The notes below the pieces were generated by a model. It did not search any database. It was not told where the DNA came from and worked only from the letters and a program-made list of their open reading frames with translations. This document shows positions 34,565-42,235 of a stretch of 64,000 nt of DNA, in pieces. Source of the DNA: DATATV01 sp036268615 (GTDB taxonomy: Bacteria > Actinomycetota > Actinomycetes > Mycobacteriales > Pseudonocardiaceae); the NCBI GenBank assembly GCA_036268615.1, contig DATATV010000005.1:62001-126000 (forward strand). The letters are read 5' to 3'. Position 1 is the stretch's first letter, and each line of letters opens with the position of its first letter. Made by a program: the position numbers and the translations under genes.

Positions 34565-35047
34565 TCAGCCGATGGCCACCTCGGCCTCGATCTCCACCGG
34601 AATGCCGAACGGCAGTTCGGCCACGCCGATGGCCGAGCGGGCGTGGCTGCCCGCGTCGGGGCCCCACAGTTGCAGGATCAGGTCGGAGCAGCCGTTGATC
34701 ACCGCCGGGGCCCGGCCGAAGCCCGGCGCCGCGGCGATCATGCCGAACACCCGTAGCCACGCGGTGACCCGGTCCAGGTCGCCGAGTTCGCGGCGCAGGC
34801 TGGCGAGCATCGCGAGCGCGATCAACCGGGCCGAGGCGTAGGCCTGCTGCTCGGTGACGTCGTCGGTGCCGACCTTGCCGAACGGGCCGGCCAACGAGCC
34901 GTCGGGCAGCAGCGGGCCGTGGCCGGACACAAAGGCCCGATCGCCGTGCAGCCGGACCCATGGGAAGGGCAGCGCCACGCCGGCGGGCAGCCGGACCGGC
35001 TCCGGCAGCACGAGTCCCAGGTCGGCCAGTCGCTGTTCGATCCGCAC
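34565..35047 (-). CDS. RidA-family protein
   Basis: A 160-residue YjgF/RidA-type protein of the longer subgroup (IEQRLADLGLVLPEP, VRLHGDRAFVSGHGP, VTAWLRVFGMIAAAPGF, HARSAIGVAELPFGIPVEIEAEVAI). The GTG at 35047 follows GGAGG by 5 nt; the longer frame to 35137 is rejected. The RSAIGVAELP segment holds the arginine used by RidA proteins for enamine/imine deamination. It is cytosolic. Convergent with the LLM gene; it may clear imines from the adjacent pathway. Confidence 0.88.
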   Translation of the reverse strand: MRIEQRLADLGLVLPEPVRLPAGVALPFPWVRLHGDRAFVSGHGPLLPDGSLAGPFGKVGTDDVTEQQAYASARLIALAMLASLRRELGDLDRVTAWLRVFGMIAAAPGFGRAPAVINGCSDLILQLWGPDAGSHARSAIGVAELPFGIPVEIEAEVAIG

Positions 35048-35173
35048 GATGTCCTCCGGTTCCGACCGCGAGTGGTGTCCGGACGGACTGTGCCACGAGT
35101 GGTCTGCCACCCGACCAGCCGGCCCGGCCCGGCGCACCCGCTCCGGCCTGCTTGTTATCCGTGATCGGGCTGT

Positions 35174-35213
35174 ATTGGTCCAGACCTTGACACGTCAAGT
35201 GGTCTAGTCCACC
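35174..35213 (+). promoter_or_regulatory. Tandem DasR-type boxes and -35 element of the chitinase promoter
   Basis: ATTGGTCCAGACCTTG (35174-35189) and AGTGGTCTAGTCCACC (35198-35213) are direct copies, 24 bp apart, of the TGGTCTAGACC-type element known from Streptomyces chitinase promoters and bound by DasR. A consensus TTGACA (35187-35192) sits between them, overlapping the first box, so binding would block the polymerase. The start codon is about 48 bp further on. Confidence 0.75.
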
Positions 35214-35260
35214 TTGATTTGTGACGGGGGATCTCTCCGACACCTGTGGAGGTGGAAACG

Positions 35261-36955
35261 TTGAGAATCAACCGATTGATCTCGGCGGCGGTGGTCGCGC
35301 TGCTGGCCGGCGGTGGAACCGTGCTGTTGGCCGGTCTCGGCTCGGCGGCCGGCGCGAACCTGGTGAGCAACAGCGGTTTCGAGAGCGGAGCCACCAGCGG
35401 CTGGTCCTGTAGCAGCTCACCGGCCGGCGTGGTCACCAGTCCGGTGCACTCCGGCACGTATGCCCTGTCGGCGACGCCGGCCGGGCAGGACGACGCCCAG
35501 TGCACCCAGACGGTGAGCGTGCAGCCGAACTCGGCGTACTCGCTGTCGGCGTGGGTCGAGGGCGACTACGTCTACCTCGGCGCGAGCGGCACCGGCAGCA
35601 CCGACGTGAGCACGTGGACCCCGGCGGCGTCCTCGTGGACCCAGCTGACCACCAGCTTCACCACCGGCGCGGCCACCACGTCGGTGAGCGTCTACCTGCA
35701 CGGCTGGTACGGCCAGCCCACCTACTACGCCGATGACGTCTCGCTGACCGGTCCCGGCGGCTCGGCCCAGGCGCCGGCCGCGCCGACCGGCCTGAAGGTC
35801 GGCACGGTGACCTCGTCCTCGGTCGCGCTGTCCTGGACCGCCCCGACCGGCTCGGTCACCGGCTACAACGTCTACGTCAACGGCACCAAGAAGGCCAGCA
35901 GCACCGGCACGTCCGCCACGATCAGCGGGTTGGCCGCGGCCACCGCGTACACCTTCGCGGTTACCGCGACCAACGCCGCCGGTGAGTCCTCGCCCTCGGG
36001 CAACGTCTCGGCGACCACATCGGCGGCCAGTACCGGCGGCGGAGGCGGCACCGGCAACAGCGGGCTGCCCGCGCACATCCTCACCGGTTACTGGCAGGAC
36101 TTCACCAACGGCGCCGAGGCACTGCGGCTGTCCGCGGTGCCGACCACCTACGACGTGGTGGCCGTGGCGTTCGCCAACGCCGACCCGAGCAAGCCCGGCG
36201 GGGTGACCTTCAGCATCGACTCGGGCCTGTCATCGGCGCTGGGCGGCTACACCGCCAGCCAGTTCACCAGTGACATCGCCACCCTGCATTCGCGTGGGCA
36301 GAAAGTGATCATCTCGGTCGGCGGCCAGAACGGCACGATCAGCGTGAGCGACTCGACCTCGGCGGCGAACTTCGCGTCCAGCGTCAACGCGCTGATCAGC
36401 CAGTACGGCTTCGACGGGGTGGACATCGACCTGGAGAACGGGGTCAACCCGACCTACATGGCCCAGGCCCTGCACTCGATCGCCTCGGCCCACCCGGGCG
36501 CGATCATCACGCTGGCGCCGCAGACCATCGACATGCAGTCCACCGGGATGGCCTACTTCCAGCTCGCGCTGGCCATCAAGGACGTGCTGACCATCGTCAA
36601 CACGCAGTACTACAACTCCGGCACGATGAACGGCTGCGACGGCAACGTCTACGCCGAGGCCACCGAGAACTTCCTCACCGCACTGGCCTGCATCCAGTTG
36701 CAGGGTGGCCTGAGCGCGAGCCAGGTCGGCCTCGGGCTGCCCGCGTCCAGCCCTGCCGGCGCCGGTTTCCAGTCGGCCGCCAACGTCAACGCGGCGCTGG
36801 ACTGTCTGGCCGGCGGCACCAACTGCGGCAGCTTCAAACCCAGCACGACCTACCCGGCCATCGGCGGGGCGATGGACTGGTCGATCAACTGGGACGCCTC
36901 AAACGGCTACGCCTTCGCCAACACCGTCCACCCGCACCTGGCCACGCTGCCGTAG
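35261..36955 (+). CDS. Secreted GH18 chitinase with CBM and Fn3 modules
   Basis: About 564 residues from a TTG at 35261, chosen because GGAGGTGG lies 5-8 nt upstream and it gives a clean signal peptide (MRINRLISAAVVALLAG...AGA, 1-32). A CenC-type beta-sandwich CBM (about 33-165) and a fibronectin III domain (about 172-255, PTGLKVGTVTSSSVALSW) follow, then a short Gly linker and the GH18 barrel (about 265-564). The catalytic motif is FDGVDIDLE with acid/base E392; MDWSINWDAS closes the barrel. It hydrolyses chitin outside the cell. The paired boxes upstream imply N-acetylglucosamine control through DasR. Confidence 0.93.
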   Translation: MRINRLISAAVVALLAGGGTVLLAGLGSAAGANLVSNSGFESGATSGWSCSSSPAGVVTSPVHSGTYALSATPAGQDDAQCTQTVSVQPNSAYSLSAWVEGDYVYLGASGTGSTDVSTWTPAASSWTQLTTSFTTGAATTSVSVYLHGWYGQPTYYADDVSLTGPGGSAQAPAAPTGLKVGTVTSSSVALSWTAPTGSVTGYNVYVNGTKKASSTGTSATISGLAAATAYTFAVTATNAAGESSPSGNVSATTSAASTGGGGGTGNSGLPAHILTGYWQDFTNGAEALRLSAVPTTYDVVAVAFANADPSKPGGVTFSIDSGLSSALGGYTASQFTSDIATLHSRGQKVIISVGGQNGTISVSDSTSAANFASSVNALISQYGFDGVDIDLENGVNPTYMAQALHSIASAHPGAIITLAPQTIDMQSTGMAYFQLALAIKDVLTIVNTQYYNSGTMNGCDGNVYAEATENFLTALACIQLQGGLSASQVGLGLPASSPAGAGFQSAANVNAALDCLAGGTNCGSFKPSTTYPAIGGAMDWSINWDASNGYAFANTVHPHLATLP

Positions 36956-36978
36956 TCGGGGCGGATCAGACAGAGAAA

Positions 36979-37014
36979 CACCGGGCGGCGGACCACACTG
37001 TCCGCCGCCCGGTG
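36979..37014. terminator. Bidirectional hairpin terminator between chitinase and GH3 genes
   Basis: A perfect 15-bp stem (36979-36993 with 37000-37014) with a 6-nt loop lies between the convergent chitinase and GH3 genes. Confidence 0.9.
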
Positions 37015-37064
37015 CTCGATTCCTCGGGCCTACCGGAATGTGATCGGTGGCAAGGAATCGATGG

Positions 37065-40000
37065 TCACGGCAGGGTCCAGCGTTGCGCCGCCGTGCCGTT
37101 GCAGTCATAGATCTGTAGTTGCGTGCTGTTGGCCGTGGACGCGGCCGGATCGTCAAGGCAGCGGCCCGACTCCGGGTTGACCAGTGCCCCACTGGCCTGG
37201 GCCTGCCACACCTGCGCCCCGGTGCCGTTGCAGGTGTAGAGCTCGACCTTGCTGCCGTTGGCCGTTCCGGCCGCGTTCACGTCCAGGCACTTGCCCAGCG
37301 ACTGAAGAGTCCCGTTGGACTCCACCGTCCACTGCTGGGCAGTGCTGGCGTTGCACTGGTAGATCTGCACCGGCGTGCCGTCCGCGGTGGCGGCCGCCCG
37401 CACGTCCACACAGAGCGCGGCCGACACGCCGGCCACGATCGGCCCGGTTCCGCTGGCGGCGGTGACCGATGCGGTCGCGGTCCAGACGAACGAGGTGTTG
37501 CCGGTCGCGCCGGTGCTGTCGGTCGCGGTGACGGTGATCGTGCTGGTGCCCGCCGTCGTCGCCGTCCCGGAGATCGTTCCGGTGCCGGTGTTGATCGACA
37601 GGCCGGCCGGCAGGCCGCTCGCGGTGTAGGCGAGCGTCTGGCCGGTGGCCGAGTCCGCTGCGGTGACCGGCAGGCTGGCCGCGCTGCCGACCGGGCTGCT
37701 CATGCCCTGCGGGTCGGTCACCGTGACCGTGTTGCCGGTCGCCGTCGAGGTCACCGCGAGCGTGCCGGTCAGCTGCGGGCTGGCCGAGGTGTCGCCGACC
37801 ATGATCCCGTAGTTGCCCAGTGCGGTGGTCCAGGCGCTCGTCGAGTCGTTCCAGTAGGCCAGGTCGTGCACGGTGACCGGGAAGCTGACCGTGCTGCTCG
37901 CGCCCGGCTGCAGGGTCACCCGCTGGAAGCCCTTCAACTGCGTCGGCGGCTCACCGGTGCTCGCCGGGTCGCCGACGTAGAGCTGGGCGACATCGGTGCC
38001 GGCCCGGGTGCCGGTGTTGGTCACCGTCGCGGTCACCGTGGCCCTGCCGTGCGCGTCCAGCGCGGACACACTCAGGTTGCTGTAGCTGAAGTTGGTGTAG
38101 GACAAGCCGAAACCGAACGGGAACAGCGGTGCGATGTTCTTCGCCTGGTACCAGCGGTAGCCGACATCAACACCCTCGGAGTACTGCACCTGCCCGTTCA
38201 CGCCCGGCCACTGCGCTGCCGTCGACGCCGGCACGTCGGCCAGGCTCTTCGGGAAGCTGACCGGCAGTTTGCCCGACGGGTTCACGTCGCCGAACAGCAC
38301 CGCGGCGATCGCATTGCCGTCCTCCTGGCCCGGATACCAGTTCTCCAGCACCCCGGCGACCGAACCCAGCCACGGCATGGTGACCGCGGAACCGGTGTTG
38401 AGCACGACGATGGTGTGCGGGTTGGCCGCCGCCACCGCCGAGATCAGCTCGTTCTGGTCACCCGGCAGGTCGATGCTGCTCAGGTCGCTGCCTTCGGACT
38501 CGAAGTTGCTGGCGAAGACGACCGCCACCGACGACGCCTTGGCCGCGGTGACCGCCTGCTGGATGGCAGTCGTGGTGTACCCGGGCGGTGCCCAGCCGAG
38601 GCTGACCTGGTCGGAACCGCCGTCCTGGTAGTAGTCCAGCTCGATCGACACCGGCTGGCCCGCGGTCAGGTTGATGGTGCCGGTGGCCGTGTTGGCCGCC
38701 TGGTCCTGCCACTGGTTGACGATCTCCTGCCCGTTGACGAACAACCGGCTGCCGTCATCGCTGGTGGTGGCGAACGTGTACGTGCCGGTCGCGGTCGGCG
38801 TCAGCGTGCCGGTCCACTTGGCCGACCACTGGGTCGCGCCGACGCCGGTGCCCGGCGAGCCGCTGTTCCAGTTGAAGTCGACCGTGCTGTCGGTGCGGGT
38901 GAACGCCGGTGTGCCGGACAGGGTCATGTTGTTGTAGTACTGGCCGGTCAGGCCGCTGCCACTGCCCGAGGACGGCTTCAGCACGCTGGCCGGCACGTCC
39001 GGCAGGGTGGCATTGGCGGTGTTGCCAGCCGCGTACTGCACGGTCACGCCGGAACCGGCCCGGGTGGTGATGCCCTGCAACGGGGTCACCGTGCCCGACG
39101 AGGTGACCCCCGCGCTGCCGCCGCCCGCGGTCTGCGGCGAGGTGCTGCCGTCGGTGCCGATCACCGCGACCGACTTGTCCGTCGTGGTGCTCAGCGGCAG
39201 CGTGTTCCCGTTGTTCTGCAACAGAACCGTGCCCTCCTCGGCGATCTGCCGAGCGGTGGTCACGTGCGCGGAGCTGGTCACCGTCGCGCCGGTCGAGCCG
39301 TGCGGGGCGTTGTCGAACAGGCCGAAGGTGAACATCTCGGTCAGGATGCGGCTGACCATCGAGTTCAGCGTCGCCTGGGAGACCTGGCCGTTCTGTACGG
39401 CGGTCTGCAGCGCGGTGCCGAAGTAGGCGTCGTCCGGCATCTGCTGGTCCAGCCCGGCATTCGCCGAGGCGACCGTGGAATGGGTGGCGCCCCAGTCTGA
39501 GGTGACGAAGCCGGGGAACGCGAACTCGTTGTCCAGGTCGCCGTTGAGCAGCGTCGGGTTCTCGCACGCGTAGGTGCCGTTCACGGTGCTGTAGGAGCAC
39601 ATCACCGAGGACGCGGCGCCCTGCTGGACGCTCGCCTGGAACTGCGGCAGGTAGATCTCCTGCTCGGTCCGCGGGTCGATGATCGCGTTGTCCTGCGGGG
39701 TGTTCCGGTTGGTCTCCTGGTTGTACACCCCAAGGTGCTTGACCTGCGCCAGCTCGCCGGTGTCCTGCACGCCGCGGATCTCCGCCGCGCCGAGCTGGCC
39801 GTCCAGGTAGGGGTCCTCCGACATCGACTCGAACGCGCGTCCCCAGCGTGGGTCACGGGTGATGTTCACGGTGGGGCCGAGGTCGATGTCGGCGCCCTTG
39901 CCGCTCTCCTCGCTGCCCACGACGCCGCCGTACTGCTGTTCGGCGGAGGTGTCCCAGGTGGCCGCGGCCGCGACCGGTGCGGGCAGCTGGGTGACGCCGG

Positions 40001-40298
40001 TGAGGCCCTCGCCGACGCCGGCCGGGCCGTCCTCCAGGCCGACGGCCGGGACGCACAAGGCCGGGATGGCCGGGGTGTTGCCGACGTAGTTTCCGCTGGT
40101 CCCGTGGACCAACGAGATCTTCTGCGTGATCGACATCTGCGCGAGCAACTGCGCGACCCGCTGCGGCACAGGCGCGGTGGAGCCGACCCACGGACAGGCC
40201 GCGTTGGCCGCCGGTGCCGCGGTCGCCGCGGGGGCGGCGACGCCGGCCACGGCCAGTCCGATGATCCCGACCAGACCCAACCATCGACTCGGTAACAC
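37065..40298 (-). CDS. Secreted GH3 beta-glucosidase with PA14, Ig-like and ricin-B modules
   Basis: About 1077 residues from the GTG at 40298, which follows AAGGAGG by 4 nt. A signal peptide covers about 1-32 (LGLVGIIGLAVAGVAAPAATA). The GH3 N-domain holds the nucleophile Asp (about 267) in FVTSDWGATHS. The GH3 C-domain carries an inserted PA14 module (about 440-560; SGLTGQYYNNMTLSGTP, ATTSDDGSRLFVNGQEIV). A fibronectin-like domain, a putative-Ig domain (TASGLPAGLSINTGTGTISG) and a C-terminal ricin-B lectin with QQW/QVW/QRW repeats follow. It likely trims beta-glucosides from wall or plant polysaccharide; the precise linkage is unknown. Confidence 0.93.
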   Translation of the reverse strand: MLPSRWLGLVGIIGLAVAGVAAPAATAAPAANAACPWVGSTAPVPQRVAQLLAQMSITQKISLVHGTSGNYVGNTPAIPALCVPAVGLEDGPAGVGEGLTGVTQLPAPVAAAATWDTSAEQQYGGVVGSEESGKGADIDLGPTVNITRDPRWGRAFESMSEDPYLDGQLGAAEIRGVQDTGELAQVKHLGVYNQETNRNTPQDNAIIDPRTEQEIYLPQFQASVQQGAASSVMCSYSTVNGTYACENPTLLNGDLDNEFAFPGFVTSDWGATHSTVASANAGLDQQMPDDAYFGTALQTAVQNGQVSQATLNSMVSRILTEMFTFGLFDNAPHGSTGATVTSSAHVTTARQIAEEGTVLLQNNGNTLPLSTTTDKSVAVIGTDGSTSPQTAGGGSAGVTSSGTVTPLQGITTRAGSGVTVQYAAGNTANATLPDVPASVLKPSSGSGSGLTGQYYNNMTLSGTPAFTRTDSTVDFNWNSGSPGTGVGATQWSAKWTGTLTPTATGTYTFATTSDDGSRLFVNGQEIVNQWQDQAANTATGTINLTAGQPVSIELDYYQDGGSDQVSLGWAPPGYTTTAIQQAVTAAKASSVAVVFASNFESEGSDLSSIDLPGDQNELISAVAAANPHTIVVLNTGSAVTMPWLGSVAGVLENWYPGQEDGNAIAAVLFGDVNPSGKLPVSFPKSLADVPASTAAQWPGVNGQVQYSEGVDVGYRWYQAKNIAPLFPFGFGLSYTNFSYSNLSVSALDAHGRATVTATVTNTGTRAGTDVAQLYVGDPASTGEPPTQLKGFQRVTLQPGASSTVSFPVTVHDLAYWNDSTSAWTTALGNYGIMVGDTSASPQLTGTLAVTSTATGNTVTVTDPQGMSSPVGSAASLPVTAADSATGQTLAYTASGLPAGLSINTGTGTISGTATTAGTSTITVTATDSTGATGNTSFVWTATASVTAASGTGPIVAGVSAALCVDVRAAATADGTPVQIYQCNASTAQQWTVESNGTLQSLGKCLDVNAAGTANGSKVELYTCNGTGAQVWQAQASGALVNPESGRCLDDPAASTANSTQLQIYDCNGTAAQRWTLP

Positions 40299-40493
40299 AG
40301 AGCCTCCTTGCTCAACCGACACGATCACACACGCTCAGTAATCAACCGAGCCCGGCGGCTGCTCCGGCCGTTACACCGAGCGTGTCCGGCGTTACGGTGA
40401 GGAAACAGCCACACATGAAGGTGACATATGTTGCAGGCCACAACAATCACGATTAGGTAACGTTCGTGGCGCGCGTCACACCGGTACCGAGGC

Positions 40494-40505
40494 TGGTCCG
40501 GACCA
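40494..40505. promoter_or_regulatory. DasR-box-like palindrome upstream of the GH3 gene
   Basis: TGGTCCGGACCA is a perfect 12-bp palindrome that differs from TGGTCTAGACCA by two central bases. It lies about 196 bp upstream of the GH3 start and 18 bp after the end of the monooxygenase gene, so its target is uncertain. Confidence 0.35.
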
Positions 40506-40523
40506 CCGTGCCGGGTGGGTCGG

Positions 40524-41645
40524 TCAGTGCGGGAGCGGGGTGTGCCAGTCCAACTCGCGGTGCAGGTGCTCGTCCGGCCGGGCCTGGGGGCGGTTCGGCG
40601 CCGGCCGGCCTGCGGTGAGACCCGCGCTCGCCAGGATGTTGTGTTCCACCCGAGGGCGTCGAGTCCGGTCGTAGACCTGCTGGGCGGCTTCGAGCGACGG
40701 GTTGTCGCGCAAGGCTTTCGCCAGCACGACCGCGTCCTCCAAGGCCATCGACGCGCCCTGGCCGGTCGCCGGGGAGGCCGCGTGCGCCGCGTCGCCGATG
40801 AGCAGGCTTCGGTTGCGGTGCCAGGGAATCCCGATCGGCAGGTGCTGGGCGTTGGTGCGCATCAACTGGTCGCCGGTGGCCGCGACGATGTCCGCGGCCG
40901 GGGTGTGGTCGGGCCGCAGCAGTGGCACGAGCTCGGCGCGCAGCTCGGTGGGGGAGACCGCATCGACCGCGGCCGGGCCGGGCACCCGGGCGAACCAGTA
41001 GGTCTCGCCGGCCGGTGCGACCGTGTAGCCGAAAGCGACCACGCTGCCCCGAATCATGGTGATCCGGTCCGGTTCGGACGGTGGCCGGGCGTCGGTGGTG
41101 TAGCCGTAGAACACCCGTTGTCCCGCGTACTGCGGCGCGGCCGGCAGCAGTCGCGAGCGGACGGTGGAGTTCAGGCCGTCGGCGCCGATCAGCAGGTCGC
41201 CGGTGGCGGTGCTGCCGTCGGTGAACCGTGCGGTGACGCCGTCGGCGTCCTCGGTCACCTCGGCGAGCCGGCGGCCGTGTCGGATCGGGATGTCCCGGCG
41301 GCGCACCTCGGCACGCAGGACCGTGCCGAGGTCTGCCCGGCGCAGGCAGCGGTAGCGGGTCAGCGGGTCGCCCGGCTCGCCCAGCGGCACCGTGGCCAGT
41401 TCGGCGCCGGTGTCGGCGAGTACCGACATCGAGGTCAGCGGGAAGCCGCCGGCGGCCACCGGCTCGGCCGCGTCGAACTGGGCCAGCGCGCGCATCCCGT
41501 TGCTGGCCAAGGTGAGGAACGCGCCGATGTCCTGCCCGCTGTCCGGATGCGCCTCGAACACACCCACCTCGAAGCCGGCCTTGTGCAGCGCCAGCGCCGC
41601 CGCCGTCCCGGCGATGCCGGCCCCGATGATCACTACCCGCGTCAC
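40524..41645 (-). CDS. FAD-dependent aromatic-hydroxylase-type monooxygenase
   Basis: About 373 residues from the GTG at 41645; ATGs at 41666 and 41687 are alternatives and the Shine-Dalgarno does not decide. The Rossmann motif VVIIGAGIAGTAAALAL opens the protein, the DG motif is LLIGADGLNSTVRSRLL, and the FAD-ribityl motif is SLLIGDAAHAASPATGQGASMALEDA. This is the class A flavoprotein monooxygenase set. It is divergent from a MarR regulator and the ABC exporter, an arrangement typical of drug modification plus efflux (for example rifampicin or tetracycline monooxygenases), but the substrate is unknown. Confidence 0.9.
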   Translation of the reverse strand: MTRVVIIGAGIAGTAAALALHKAGFEVGVFEAHPDSGQDIGAFLTLASNGMRALAQFDAAEPVAAGGFPLTSMSVLADTGAELATVPLGEPGDPLTRYRCLRRADLGTVLRAEVRRRDIPIRHGRRLAEVTEDADGVTARFTDGSTATGDLLIGADGLNSTVRSRLLPAAPQYAGQRVFYGYTTDARPPSEPDRITMIRGSVVAFGYTVAPAGETYWFARVPGPAAVDAVSPTELRAELVPLLRPDHTPAADIVAATGDQLMRTNAQHLPIGIPWHRNRSLLIGDAAHAASPATGQGASMALEDAVVLAKALRDNPSLEAAQQVYDRTRRPRVEHNILASAGLTAGRPAPNRPQARPDEHLHRELDWHTPLPH

Positions 41646-41743
41646 GTCCGCCCCCGCTCCCAGCATGTCCCCGCCGCCGGCCCGCATTCTTCCTGGTCCG
41701 GTTCGCGGTCGGGCAGTCGGATCACGATGTGGTTCGACCGCCG

Positions 41744-41751
41744 AACTAGTT
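41744..41751. promoter_or_regulatory. Small palindrome in the marR/monooxygenase intergenic region
   Basis: AACTAGTT lies 4 bp before the first possible MarR start and between the divergent genes. It is a plausible half of a MarR operator but is short. Confidence 0.25.
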
Positions 41752-41755
41752 TGCT

Positions 41756-42235
41756 ATGTTGGAGGGCATGACCGAGTCACCTCAGGCTGCCGGCCGGGAC
41801 GCGGACGCCGTCGAGGCGGTCCGGGCCCTGGCCAGGGCGTCGCGCCTGCTCGAACGCGCCTCCGGCGAGCTCAACCTCGCCCACTACCGGGTGCTGTCCG
41901 CGGTCGCCTCGGGGGACGAGCGCGCCTCCCGGGTCGCCGCCCGGCTCACCCTGGGCAAGCCGACGGTCAGCGCCACCGTGGACACCCTCTGCCAGCGCGG
42001 CCTGCTCACCCGCACCAACGCCGAGCACGACCAGCGGGTCGTCGTGCTCCGGCTCACCGACAGCGGCCGGGCGCTGCTGGACGAGGTCGAGGCGGAGATG
42101 GTCAGCCGGCTGGAAGGGCTGCGGGCCAGGACGCCCGGCGGCGAGCGGCTGATCGAGTCGCTGGTGTGGCTGGGCAACGCGATCGACGAGGCCGTCATCG
42201 AGCGGATCGCCGCCAGGAAGGCCGGTAGCCGATGA
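41756..42235 (+). CDS. MarR-family transcriptional regulator
   Basis: A 159-residue winged-helix repressor: NLAHYRVLSAVASGDERASRVAARLTLGKPTVSATVDTLCQRGLLTR (in pieces) is the HTH and DQRVVVLRLTDSGRALL the wing. Starts at 41756 (ATG) or 41768 (ATG, but GGAGGG is only 1 nt away) are both possible. Its stop overlaps the ABC exporter start (ATGA), so exporter and repressor are made together. It likely represses this operon and the divergent monooxygenase. Confidence 0.92.
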   Translation: MLEGMTESPQAAGRDADAVEAVRALARASRLLERASGELNLAHYRVLSAVASGDERASRVAARLTLGKPTVSATVDTLCQRGLLTRTNAEHDQRVVVLRLTDSGRALLDEVEAEMVSRLEGLRARTPGGERLIESLVWLGNAIDEAVIERIAARKAGSR

